A stretch of 64,000 nt of DNA from Blastocatellia bacterium (GTDB lineage: Bacteria; Acidobacteriota; Blastocatellia; UBA7656; JADIYM01): positions 62,001-126,000 of the forward strand of contig JAJTWZ010000001.1 of assembly GCA_021463145.1 (NCBI GenBank). Direction: 5' to 3'. The notes beneath the pieces are model-generated. The model saw nothing but the letters and a program-made list of their open reading frames with translations. It was not told the DNA's origin and did no database searches. The position numbers were made by a program, and so were the translations under genes. The stretch's first letter is position 1; each line of letters begins with the position of its first letter. This document shows, piece after piece, positions 37,613 through 45,795 of the stretch.

Positions 37613-38407
37613 TCAAACCGATCTGCTTCCCCTCTCGAGTTGCGCAAACTCCGCGAGCGACAGCGTCTCGGCGCGACGGCGCGGATCGATACCCGCCGTT
37701 TCCGCGAGCCCGCGGAATCCCCCGGCCGCCAGGCAGTTCCCCAGCGTCTTCCGCCGCTGAGCGAATGCCGCGCGGACTATCCGATTGAACCTGGCCTCGT
37801 CACCGACCTGCTCTACCGGCGAGTCGCGAAATCCGAGCGCGATCACACTGGAGATGACCTTCGGCGCCGGCTGGAATGCCCCGGGCGGAACATCGAAAAG
37901 CCGCCGCGCTTCTGCATACATCTGTATGAAAACCGTGAGGCTGCCGTACTCCTTCCCGCCTGGCCGCGCGACGAGCCGCGCCACCACCTCCTTCTGCAGC
38001 ATCAGGTGCGCATCGTGGAACGACCCACGGTGAGTAATGAGGTGAATCAGGACTGCCGACGAAATGTAGTACGGAAGATTCGCCGCCACCCTGACTCGCG
38101 TAAGGTCCGGCCTGGTCGCGCGAACGCCCGCCACGATCGAAGTCAGGTCCGTCTCGAGCACATCCGCCTCGAGCACCGTCAGACGATCCTTCGGGTGCCG
38201 TGCCTCCAGGGGCCCACGCATACGCGGGTCGAGCTCGATGGCGAGCGTGTGACCCGCCCGTGGCACTATCCGGTCCGTGAGTGATCCGGGCCCGGGCCCG
38301 ATTTCGACGACGAGATCCGTGGGCCGGGGATCGACTGCATCGACGATGCGCTGCGCGTAACTGGAGTCGGCGAGCCAGTTCTGGCCGAGGTGCTTCTTTG
38401 CCCGCAC
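37613..38407 (-). CDS. rsmA: 16S rRNA dimethyladenosine transferase
   Basis: This 264-residue enzyme dimethylates two adjacent adenosines in the 3' terminal hairpin of 16S rRNA using S-adenosylmethionine. Motifs: KKHLGQNWLAD at the N-terminus, motif I VVEIGPGPGSLTD (about residues 33-45), AIELDPRM, and motif IV ANLPYYISSAV (about 108-118), where NLPY contacts the target adenine. PPGAFQPAPKVISSVI and FAQRRKTLGNCL are family landmarks in the C-terminal half. The start is GTG, 2 nt after the ribD stop, so it is co-translated with ribD and tsaD. Confidence 0.95.
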   Translation of the reverse strand: MRAKKHLGQNWLADSSYAQRIVDAVDPRPTDLVVEIGPGPGSLTDRIVPRAGHTLAIELDPRMRGPLEARHPKDRLTVLEADVLETDLTSIVAGVRATRPDLTRVRVAANLPYYISSAVLIHLITHRGSFHDAHLMLQKEVVARLVARPGGKEYGSLTVFIQMYAEARRLFDVPPGAFQPAPKVISSVIALGFRDSPVEQVGDEARFNRIVRAAFAQRRKTLGNCLAAGGFRGLAETAGIDPRRRAETLSLAEFAQLERGSRSV

Positions 38408-38409
38408 GG

Positions 38410-39528
38410 TCAGCGCTTCACCGGATAGCCAGTGACTTCGATGTCGGCGTCAAGCCGCCTCGTCGTCACCCGTTCGAGGACCATCGCTTCGTCGACGGAC
38501 CCCCGCTCGGCCCCACCGACCGCGCCCAGCGACGAGCGTCCGCCTAGCAGCTTCGGTGCGATATAGGCGACGACCTTGTCGACCAATCCAGCCTGAACGA
38601 AGCCCGCTGTCGTCTCTGGCCCGCCCTCCACGATGAGCCCGTGGATCTTTCGAGCAGCCAGGTCCATGCAAACCGAGTCGAGCGCCAGTCCCCGCTCTGT
38701 GTCGAACGGAACTTCGACGATCTCGACACCCGCTTTACTCAATTCGCCAGCGTGCCCGATTCGTTCGGCACGGGCCGTCCCGCTCGTGTAGACGACAACC
38801 GGTCCGTCGGTTGCGCTGGACACCACGCGAGCGTTCGCCGGGATTCGCAGATGTGGATCGAGAACGGCGCGCAGCAACGGCCTGCTTTTCGGGTCAGAAC
38901 CCCTGTATGAAAGCAACGGATCGTCGGCGACGATGGTGCCGACGCCCACGACGATCGCGTCGTTGGCGAGCCGCAGTCGCTGGGACGCTTCGCGAGACGC
39001 ATCGCCAGTAATCCACTTTGAGCGTCCCGAGCTAGTCGCAACTCGGCCATCCAGTGTTGCGGCGAACTTGACCGTGACGAACGGCAGCCCCGATCTCATG
39101 AAATGGAGGTATCGCTCGTTTAGAAGCTCAGCCGCCTCGCGCCCGGCGCCAACTACGACCTCGATACCGGCGGCTCGCAGCCGCTCGAATCCGCGGCCGT
39201 TCACGTAAGGAGCGGGATCCCCGATCGATACGACTACTCGCTCGATTCCGGCCTCGACGAGCGCGTCGACGCACGGCGGAGTGCGCCCGAAATGACTGCA
39301 CGGTTCGAGGTTGACGTATGCCGTCGCGCCCCGTGCCAGGTCGCGGGCTTGCTCGAGCGCGACAACCTCGGCGTGCTTCAGTTCGTTGTATCGGTGAGTT
39401 CCCCGGCCAACGATCTCGCCATTGCGAACTATCAACGTGCCGACGAGTGGGTTCGGACTGGCAAGACCAATGCCTTCCGCCGCGGCCTCGAGCGCAATAC
39501 CGGCGAAATGTAGATCGCGATCGCTCAC
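38410..39528 (-). CDS. ribD: Bifunctional riboflavin deaminase/reductase
   Basis: This 372-residue enzyme combines an N-terminal pyrimidine deaminase (about residues 1-145) with a C-terminal reductase (about 150-372), the second and third steps from GTP to riboflavin. Deaminase zinc ligands are in [10 protein letters not shown] and [13 protein letters not shown]. Reductase motifs are [31 protein letters not shown] and [15 protein letters not shown]. The start is a GTG whose GTGA overlaps the tsaD stop; earlier starts would run into tsaD and add unlikely residues. Other rib genes are not in the window, so ribD is separated from the pathway and sits among rRNA/tRNA modification genes. Confidence 0.93.
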   Translation of the reverse strand: MSDRDLHFAGIALEAAAEGIGLASPNPLVGTLIVRNGEIVGRGTHRYNELKHAEVVALEQARDLARGATAYVNLEPCSHFGRTPPCVDALVEAGIERVVVSIGDPAPYVNGRGFERLRAAGIEVVVGAGREAAELLNERYLHFMRSGLPFVTVKFAATLDGRVATSSGRSKWITGDASREASQRLRLANDAIVVGVGTIVADDPLLSYRGSDPKSRPLLRAVLDPHLRIPANARVVSSATDGPVVVYTSGTARAERIGHAGELSKAGVEIVEVPFDTERGLALDSVCMDLAARKIHGLIVEGGPETTAGFVQAGLVDKVVAYIAPKLLGGRSSLGAVGGAERGSVDEAMVLERVTTRRLDADIEVTGYPVKR

Positions 39529-40568
39529 CCGGAAGTGACTCCAAGTCGAAGTGAGGGGTCGGCATTCAAGCCAAGCCCGCTGAACTGGCCGCGCAACAGC
39601 TTCGGATAGCCGGCCGCCGCGATCATAGCGGCGTTGTCGGTCGTGAGAAGTGGCGACGGCTTGCAAACGCGAGTCTTCGTCGAGTCACCGAGCCCGTCGA
39701 CAGCCGCCCGAAGCGCCGAATTGCAAGCAACACCGCCCGCCAGCAGGATCGTCCTCGGGGCGTGGATCCGCACTGCGGAGCGGAGACGGGCGTGCAGCAC
39801 GCGAACCGCCTGCTGCTGGAAGCTGGCGCAAATGTCGCGCACTACCTGAGCAGGCTCGCAGGCCGGCGCCACCGGGTTGACGCCATTCTCTTTGACGAAC
39901 CGAAGCACCGCGGTCTTCAGCCCGCTGAAGCTGAAGTCGAGCGTGCCGTCTCGCATCTGAGGAACTTTGAATACGAGCGGCGCACAGTCCGGGTCGCCAG
40001 TCGGGGCGAGGCGGTCGATAGCGGGTCCGCCCGGATACCCGAGACCCAGCAGTTTTGCCACCTTGTCGTAAGCCTCGCCAGCCGCGTCGTCCCGAGTCCG
40101 TCCCAGCAGTAGGTATTCTTCCGGACCTGGCACCAGGAACAGACTCGTGTGCCCGCCCGACACGACGAGCGCCAATGCCGGGTATTCGATCGGGTCGTTT
40201 TCGAACACGACCGAATAGACGTGCCCTTCTATGTGGTTCACGCCAACCATGGGAATGCCACAAGCGTACGCCAGCGACTTCGCATAACTCAGCCCGACCA
40301 GCAGTGCCCCAACCAGTCCCGGCCCGTATGTGACGGCAATGCCATCGACGTCTTCCAGTCCGACCGACGCGTCCTGGAGCGCGCTATCCACTACATCGCC
40401 GATGCGATCCAGGTGCTCTCTCGAGGCGATCTCGGGAACCACGCCGCCATACAACGCGTGCGTGGCAACCTGCGATGCGATCACGTTCGACCGAATCCGG
40501 CGGCCGCCTTCGACGATGGCGGCCGCCGTCTCGTCGCAGGAGGTCTCGATTCCGAGAACGAGGTTCAC
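39525..40568 (-). CDS. tsaD: tRNA N6-threonylcarbamoyladenosine transferase TsaD
   Basis: This 347-residue ASKHA-fold enzyme transfers the threonylcarbamoyl group to A37 of ANN-decoding tRNAs, together with TsaB and TsaE. Signature stretches are [14 protein letters not shown] at the N-terminus, metal-binding [10 protein letters not shown] (about residues 107-116), [29 protein letters not shown], and [13 protein letters not shown] with [12 protein letters not shown] near the C-terminus. The start is GTG. It overlaps ribD by 4 nt and follows the cyclophilin gene by 47 nt. tsaB and tsaE are not in the window. Confidence 0.96.
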   Translation of the reverse strand: MNLVLGIETSCDETAAAIVEGGRRIRSNVIASQVATHALYGGVVPEIASREHLDRIGDVVDSALQDASVGLEDVDGIAVTYGPGLVGALLVGLSYAKSLAYACGIPMVGVNHIEGHVYSVVFENDPIEYPALALVVSGGHTSLFLVPGPEEYLLLGRTRDDAAGEAYDKVAKLLGLGYPGGPAIDRLAPTGDPDCAPLVFKVPQMRDGTLDFSFSGLKTAVLRFVKENGVNPVAPACEPAQVVRDICASFQQQAVRVLHARLRSAVRIHAPRTILLAGGVACNSALRAAVDGLGDSTKTRVCKPSPLLTTDNAAMIAAAGYPKLLRGQFSGLGLNADPSLRLGVTSG

Positions 40569-40615
40569 AGCGGCTTCGGCGGTCCGCGCCGATCCGCGCG
40601 GACCCGTCAGAAAGA

Positions 40616-41050
<435 letters not shown>

Positions 41051-41150
41051 GTAATTGCTCCTGTAACAGTCTGGTTCGCCGCTATGCGGCAAACGCGCCA
41101 ATCTATCACCCTGATCGAGTGACTGGCAATCACGAGTCCCTATTGCCGGG

Positions 41151-41179
41151 TTGTCGCGAATCTATCGAACGGGTATCTT
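41151..41179 (+). promoter_or_regulatory. Promoter of the selenoprotein gene
   Basis: TTGTCG (41151-41156, 4 of 6) is followed after 17 nt by TATCTT (41174-41179, 4 of 6). Transcription from about 41186 would place the AAGGAG ribosome binding site (41195-41200) and the ATG (41212) on a 26-nt leader. This is a consensus match only, but spacing and context agree. Confidence 0.5.
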
Positions 41180-41211
41180 GCCCGAACCCTCGATAAGGAG
41201 AATCCGAACGA

Positions 41212-41448
41212 ATGAACGTAACCATCGAATACTGCACCGCCTGAAACTACACGCCGCGAGCCGTCAGTTTGACGGACAAGATTCTCGAGACCCTTCGAAC
41301 GGAGGTGAGCAGCCTGAAGCTGATCCCGTCAAAAGGGGGATGCTTCGAAATCTCCGTGGGCGACGAGTTGATCTACTCGAAACTCGACACGGGCGAGTTC
41401 CCGGAGGACGACGCGATTATCGCCAGTCTCCAGGAACGGATTCGGTAG
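41212..41448 (+). CDS. selW: SelW-like (Rdx family) selenoprotein with in-frame TGA read as selenocysteine
   Basis: Reading through one TGA (41242-41244) gives a continuous 78-residue protein with a normal TAG stop. The N-terminus is MNVTIEYC-T-A-U-NYTPRA, so the TGA falls exactly at the second redox position of the C-x-x-U/C motif (Cys8, U11) of Rdx thioredoxin-fold proteins. After the TGA the family pattern continues: NYTPRAVSLTDKIL, then GGCFEISVGDELIYSKLDTG and EFPEDD, matching the SelW G-x-FE-x-x-V...SK...G-x-FP signature. AAGGAG lies 11 nt before the ATG, a promoter lies further upstream, and a hairpin fitting a bacterial SECIS follows the TGA. SelW-like proteins are thiol oxidoreductases of uncertain substrate. 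A pseudogene is the alternative, but the TGA position, the hairpin and the intact frame after it argue against that. The Sec machinery (selA, selB, selC, selD) must lie elsewhere. Confidence 0.9.
41261..41275 (+). promoter_or_regulatory. SECIS-like hairpin directly after the selenocysteine TGA
   Basis: CCGTCA pairs perfectly with TGACGG (6 bp) around a 3-nt GTT loop. The stem starts 16 nt after the TGA, and the loop G is 22 nt after it. Bacterial SECIS elements are short hairpins at about this distance with a G at the start of the apical loop, which SelB recognises. A further 4-bp pairing (CGAG at 41257-41260 with CTCG at 41284-41287) could extend the stem beyond an asymmetric bulge. Confidence 0.75.
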
Positions 41449-41469
41449 CTTCAACTCCCGGCACATCGG

Positions 41470-41502
41470 AGCCCCGGCCGGCCTTCGTGGCGGGCCGGGA
41501 CT
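41470..41502. terminator. Strong hairpin between convergent selenoprotein and hypothetical genes
   Basis: Arms 41470-41479 and 41493-41502 pair with one mismatch (AGCCCCGGCC against GGCCGGGACT). After a single G-G mismatch, three further pairs close a TTCGT loop. It lies between two converging genes and probably ends both transcripts. There is no long T-tract on either side, so factor-assisted or bidirectional action is an inference. Confidence 0.55.
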
Positions 41503-41526
41503 CGTAACCGATACCCGCTTCCTTCT

Positions 41527-41853
41527 TCACCACAAAGACCCGCCCTCGGCCATTGTGGCGTTCCAGAACTCGATGAACGCTTCCCGGATCGGCTCAACCT
41601 GCAGAATGGAACGCTGCCGAAGATAGATGCAGTGGTCGCTGCCCGACTCGTCGTCGGCTTCGTTCTTGGAGTATTCGGGCCGGTCTACGTCTTCCTCCTC
41701 GCCGTCAAGCCACCTCACGTAATCGAACTTCAGGAACTCGTCGCCGGGCCGATCGAATATGGCTTCTTTCGGATCGCCGTCCACGCGCCCTACGAAGTGA
41801 TAGAGCCCCTCGCCTCGCGCTTCGTACGTGACCCGCACCCACGTTCCCGGCAT
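41527..41853 (-). CDS. Small acidic hypothetical protein
   Basis: This 108-residue frame has credible protein composition but no recognised family. It begins with a beta-rich section (GTWVRVTYEARGEGLYHFVGRV) that resembles a small barrel. A strongly acidic patch follows (WLDGEEEDVDRPEYS), then a helix-rich C-terminus (PIREAFIEFWNATMAEGG). There is no signal peptide or membrane helix, so it is probably cytoplasmic. The start at 41853 is the only Met at the beginning; a Shine-Dalgarno sequence is weak. It is divergent from the IPT-repeat gene and converges on the selenoprotein gene. Its codon use resembles its neighbours, which supports a real gene. Confidence 0.6.
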   Translation of the reverse strand: MPGTWVRVTYEARGEGLYHFVGRVDGDPKEAIFDRPGDEFLKFDYVRWLDGEEEDVDRPEYSKNEADDESGSDHCIYLRQRSILQVEPIREAFIEFWNATMAEGGSLW

Positions 41854-41889
41854 TGCGTCCTCCCTGAGCTCCGATTCCGTCCCGCGAAA

Positions 41890-41919
41890 TTGCGATTCGG
41901 GGAACCGCCACGATACTAT
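41890..41919 (+). promoter_or_regulatory. Possible promoter of the IPT-repeat gene
   Basis: TTGCGA (41890-41895) is followed after 18 nt by TACTAT (41914-41919). The complementary strand reads TAGTAT over nearly the same bases, toward the divergent hypothetical gene, so this -10 is also close to symmetric. The predicted leader to the ATG at 41985 is about 60 nt. Confidence 0.4.
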
Positions 41920-41984
41920 TGCGGTTTAACCGGCGCAAGCAGTGCTTCTGCCGGGACTTTCAGCATTCGAGACTACAGAATTCG

Positions 41985-44912
41985 ATGACCAGACTAACTG
42001 AAGTGACGCGCTCGCACGCACCACGCCGGCTGCTCTCCCTCGCCGTAGCGGGCGCCCTTGCAAGTACCTTGGTCGTCTCGTCGGCGATCGTTCCGGCCCT
42101 CGCGCAGAAGCGGCTAGAGGTTACCCTGCCCGAAGGAACGATCCTCGAAGCGGGCACGCAGCCTGCGCTTTCACTCGACGGGCAGTTCGGCTTCGTGGCT
42201 CCGGCCAGGGGCGATTCGATCGTCGTATTCGCCGTGCGCACTGGCGAGATCGTAGCGCGAATCCCTGAGCTCGGGCCCGCGATGGGCATCTCGCTTCACG
42301 ATGACGGTATCAGGCGGTTGCTCGTTGCAACGTTCGACGCGGATGTCGCCGAAGCCATTCCGGCGTCGGTGCGAGTATTCGACGTCACGGACGTGCAGAA
42401 CATTAAGCCGGTCTCGACCTTCAAACTTCCGGAGTCGACGATTCCGGCGCAGGGAGCCAGAGCCGAGATCGCGCGATCCGGAAAGTCGGCCTGCATCGCC
42501 ATAACCCTGCCGGTCCCCGCGCTTCTTTCCTTCGATCTCGAAACTGGCCAGCAGCTTGGTGCGATTACACTCGACGGACCTTGCGACAAGGTCTCGACCG
42601 TCGACGTCAAGGACGAAACGCGAATTGCGGTTCTCAGCGTGGAGACGAACAAGGTCTCGATCGTCAGCCTGAACGACCTCGGCGTCCTGCTGCCGGTCTC
42701 TGCGTTCGAGCCACCTGCCGATGCTCCGTTGAGCGCCGCCAACAACGTGGTGTTCGACGCAACGGGCAAGCTGGGCTACGTGGCCTCCGTGAAGGGCCGT
42801 GCATTGATGAGTTTCTCGGTCGAGTCGGGCGAACTGATCGACAGGCTCGATACGGACGGATCTTCGGGACGGATTTCGATCTATCACGAGCCCGACCGTG
42901 ACGTGCTCGCGGTCGTAAATCTCTCGCGTCCTGGGGGCAGGGACGGCATCGTCGAGCCGGAGGCCGCAAGCCCATTCGGCATGCCGTCTGCGATGGTAGC
43001 CTTGGCCACCCCCGAAGGACGGCTCAGTTTTCAGTCGCGCTTCTATCCGGAAACGGGCGACGAGATCACCCCATCCAACAATCCGGGATTTTCGGCTGAC
43101 GGCCGCTCAATCCTCGTTCCGGTGCGAACTGGCGCCCTCTATGTTGTCGATTCCGCAACCGGGTCAGCCAGGGCAAAGGAGTCGTTCGAAGGGCGTGTCC
43201 AGTCGATCGCGCCGGCGCCTCTCGCCGAAGCCGTCACCGTAGTAACGTCCGGGGGCGATCGGGGCCGTCTCGAGATCGTGCCCCTCTCGGCCGCGGCGCC
43301 GACCGCCGCCGAACCGGAGGTGGTTGAGTCGCCGGGCGATGAAAACTCCGGTGAGGACTCCAGAGACGAACGCCACAAGTCCCGCAAGAAGGAAGCTGAC
43401 AAGATTTCGGCGCCCACCATCGACAGGTTGAGTCCGGGGACGATTCAGGTTGGCCGGCGCCGCGATCTTCCGATCACGATAGTGGGAAGTGGCTTTGGGC
43501 CTGGCGCGGTTGTCCTGGCGGATGGTGACGTTTTCTCGGCTGAGGTCAGCCGCAACGCGAAGCGGGTGAACTTCACCATCACGGCCTCGAAACTGACCAC
43601 GGCCCGATCTATTCCAGTCCAGATTCGCAACCCTGACGGCACGCTTTCTAATTCGTTGGATCTACAGGTGGTGCCGCCCTTCGTTCCGCTGCTGCAGAAG
43701 GTATCGCCGTCGACGATCGATTCCGGAAGTGGAGGCGTAGACATCAACCTCCGCGGCGATCACTTCCGCGATGGAGCCCTGGCGAAGGCCTCGTACACCG
43801 ATTCTAGCGGTGCCGTGCAGGTCGTCGATCTCCGAACCTATCGAATTTCATTCACGCAGATCATCGCGCGACTGCCCTACAAGCTGACGACTCGAGCCCG
43901 GACGCTCAGTATCTCGATAATCGACCGCGACGGCGCAACGATATCTCAGGTGCTGCCGGTCATCGTCGCGGGGCCCTCGATAGCCGGTCTTACGCCCGAT
44001 CGTTTCGTCGCGGGCGCTCTCAAGGCCGACGAATCCCTCACCGTTCAGATCGAAGGGAACAACTTTCACCGCGACGCTGTTGTCTACGTGAAGCGGCCCG
44101 TACGTGGCGACAGCGAACCGGCGGTCTACCGGCAGCTACCCTCCACTGCCGTGAAGTGGCGAAAATCCACACGAATGGCGATTCGCCTGTCTCCAAGCGA
44201 TGTTTCCCTGACCGGAGGCCTGTTTGTCCGCGTGATCAATCCGGTGCGTGGCGAACGCCGGCGAAACGGAGACGGCGCGGATGCGGCCTTTACGGTGGCA
44301 GGACCGAACGTGGAGTCGTCGTCGCCGGAGGCGATAATTGCCGGCACCGAGAACTTCGTTCTCAAGCTCATAGGAACGGATTTCCGGCGTGGCGCCGTCG
44401 TAAAGCTCACGCGGCGGGACGGAACCGGAGAGGTTACAAAACGCGTAACGGTCGAAGACGCGGACGTCAAGGATCGCAAACGTATAAACATCCACATGGA
44501 CACGCCCGACCTTCTCAGGCTGATCGCGCGTCCAGGCGAGATCACTGTTCGGGTCGTCAATCCCGGCTCCGCCCGCGGTGACGTGGCGCCTACGCTGACC
44601 ATCGATGTTCTCGCGCCTGCGATCGCGACTTACGAACTGCTGCCTCGCGCCGGCGACCCTGACGAATACGCATTGAGACTTACAGGCACGAACTTCCGTG
44701 AAGGAGCGATGGTTCAACTGCTCGACTCCGGAGGGACCGAAGTTGGGCGTCCGCACGACATCCGGTTCAAGGACTCGACCCAGATCGTGGTTTCGCTCTC
44801 CCGAAAGCGGTTGTCCGAACTCCGGACCTTCAAAGTGGTGGTGATCAACCCGGGCGGCACGTACAACGGTAGCGGCGTAAGGTCCAATCCGCTCGACGTA
44901 GCCGTGAACTGA
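41985..44912 (+). CDS. Large exported protein with propeller-like N-terminus and multiple IPT/TIG repeats
   Basis: This is a 975-residue protein. The ATG at 41985 begins a signal peptide with a basic start (MTRLTEVTRSHAPRRLL) that ends near PALAQKR; an upstream TTG would add 22 implausible residues. Residues about 40-430 look like a YVTN/WD-type beta-propeller (GQFGFVAPARGDSIVVFAVR, NNVVFDATGKLGYVASVKG). A charged linker (RDERHKSRKKEADK) leads to about five IPT/TIG-type beta-sandwich repeats, each opening with a short P-x-I-x-x-L-S/T-P pattern and containing I-x-G-x-x-F-x-x-G-A (SPGTIQVGRRRDLPI, VGSGFGPGAVV, LRGDHFRDGA, EGNNFHRDAV, IGTDFRRGAVV, TGTNFREGAMV). The function is unknown; adhesion or surface binding is typical for the fold. 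The next gene follows after 1 nt. Confidence 0.85.
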   Translation: MTRLTEVTRSHAPRRLLSLAVAGALASTLVVSSAIVPALAQKRLEVTLPEGTILEAGTQPALSLDGQFGFVAPARGDSIVVFAVRTGEIVARIPELGPAMGISLHDDGIRRLLVATFDADVAEAIPASVRVFDVTDVQNIKPVSTFKLPESTIPAQGARAEIARSGKSACIAITLPVPALLSFDLETGQQLGAITLDGPCDKVSTVDVKDETRIAVLSVETNKVSIVSLNDLGVLLPVSAFEPPADAPLSAANNVVFDATGKLGYVASVKGRALMSFSVESGELIDRLDTDGSSGRISIYHEPDRDVLAVVNLSRPGGRDGIVEPEAASPFGMPSAMVALATPEGRLSFQSRFYPETGDEITPSNNPGFSADGRSILVPVRTGALYVVDSATGSARAKESFEGRVQSIAPAPLAEAVTVVTSGGDRGRLEIVPLSAAAPTAAEPEVVESPGDENSGEDSRDERHKSRKKEADKISAPTIDRLSPGTIQVGRRRDLPITIVGSGFGPGAVVLADGDVFSAEVSRNAKRVNFTITASKLTTARSIPVQIRNPDGTLSNSLDLQVVPPFVPLLQKVSPSTIDSGSGGVDINLRGDHFRDGALAKASYTDSSGAVQVVDLRTYRISFTQIIARLPYKLTTRARTLSISIIDRDGATISQVLPVIVAGPSIAGLTPDRFVAGALKADESLTVQIEGNNFHRDAVVYVKRPVRGDSEPAVYRQLPSTAVKWRKSTRMAIRLSPSDVSLTGGLFVRVINPVRGERRRNGDGADAAFTVAGPNVESSSPEAIIAGTENFVLKLIGTDFRRGAVVKLTRRDGTGEVTKRVTVEDADVKDRKRINIHMDTPDLLRLIARPGEITVRVVNPGSARGDVAPTLTIDVLAPAIATYELLPRAGDPDEYALRLTGTNFREGAMVQLLDSGGTEVGRPHDIRFKDSTQIVVSLSRKRLSELRTFKVVVINPGGTYNGSGVRSNPLDVAVN

Positions 44913-44913
44913 G

Positions 44914-45792
44914 ATGGTCCTGGCCAGTCGATCCATCCTTGCTGCCGTCCTCGGCCTCGTTGCTTTCGGATTGATCGCGCCGCGGACCGAGTCCCTGGCG
45001 GCGGACGATCGAAAGCCGACGGGGCTGCCTCTCGTCACCAGATCGGCTTACATTCATCGAGAAGTCGCGTGCGCCCCGGGAACGATGGTGGTGCTGACTG
45101 CCGGTCCGTGGGGCAACGTGCGCGTAGTGGGGCGCCGCACGAACGTAATGTCGATTGACGGCCGCGTGGAACTGAAAGCGCCCGGAGAGGCCGATCTGCA
45201 ATTGCTGGCGTCGGTAATCAGCATTCTTGCCGATACGACGCCGACAACGATCGAGGTCCTTACAAAGGGTCCCCACGACAAGAAGTGGATGAAGAACTTC
45301 AAGAAGTTCCCCGACCGCCTGAAGGTAATGCCTTGGCGCGTCGACTACATGGTCGTAGTACCCGAATTCACGTCACTGACTATCGACGTTGGTGAGGGCG
45401 AAGCGGTCGTCGAGAACGTGCAGGGCATCGTCAGTGTCGTGAGCCTCCACGGCGACATACGCGCCAAAGAAGTCAGCGGCGCAACCCGGCTCACGGCGTA
45501 CGCCGGCAACGTGGAGATTACGACCAGTCAGCGGACCTGGCGTGGGGGCAATCTGTCGGCATCGGCGTCCGGGGACGTCACTATCAACGCGCCGCGAGGC
45601 TTCTCTGGCGATGCGAAGCTCAAGGCACAGGGCGGCATTCTGTTGCGTGGAGATCGTGACGACGAGCCCGGTCAGACCTTCGAGGGATTCATCGGCAACG
45701 GTGGCCCCGGCCTCGAACTTACATCTGGCGGGCGCCTCACGATCGCGATGGGGAAACCCGTCGATCGGCCGAGCCCGGGCCCCGGGAACTGA
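44914..45792 (+). CDS. Exported DUF4097-like (putative adhesin) protein
   Basis: This 292-residue protein has a signal peptide (MVLASRSILAAVLGLVAFG, ending near SLAADD). The mature part holds repeating short beta strands in a right-handed-helix-like series (FTSLTIDVGEGEAVVENV, GIVSVVSLHGDIRAKEV, TRLTAYAGNVEITTSQ, LSASASGDVTINAP), the usual look of DUF4097/putative adhesin domains. A basic middle stretch (HDKKWMKNFKKFPDRLK) is unusual. The ATG follows the stop of the IPT-repeat gene by one nucleotide, so the two are co-translated and probably work together at the envelope. It converges on the GAF-PP2C gene with a 3-nt gap. Confidence 0.8.
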   Translation: MVLASRSILAAVLGLVAFGLIAPRTESLAADDRKPTGLPLVTRSAYIHREVACAPGTMVVLTAGPWGNVRVVGRRTNVMSIDGRVELKAPGEADLQLLASVISILADTTPTTIEVLTKGPHDKKWMKNFKKFPDRLKVMPWRVDYMVVVPEFTSLTIDVGEGEAVVENVQGIVSVVSLHGDIRAKEVSGATRLTAYAGNVEITTSQRTWRGGNLSASASGDVTINAPRGFSGDAKLKAQGGILLRGDRDDEPGQTFEGFIGNGGPGLELTSGGRLTIAMGKPVDRPSPGPGN

Positions 45793-45795
45793 TCG

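Noticed and set aside
41212-41448. Reading the TGA-containing gene as a pseudogene
   Set aside because: The stop lies precisely at the Sec/Cys site, only one stop is present, the family pattern is intact afterwards, and a hairpin fits a SECIS.
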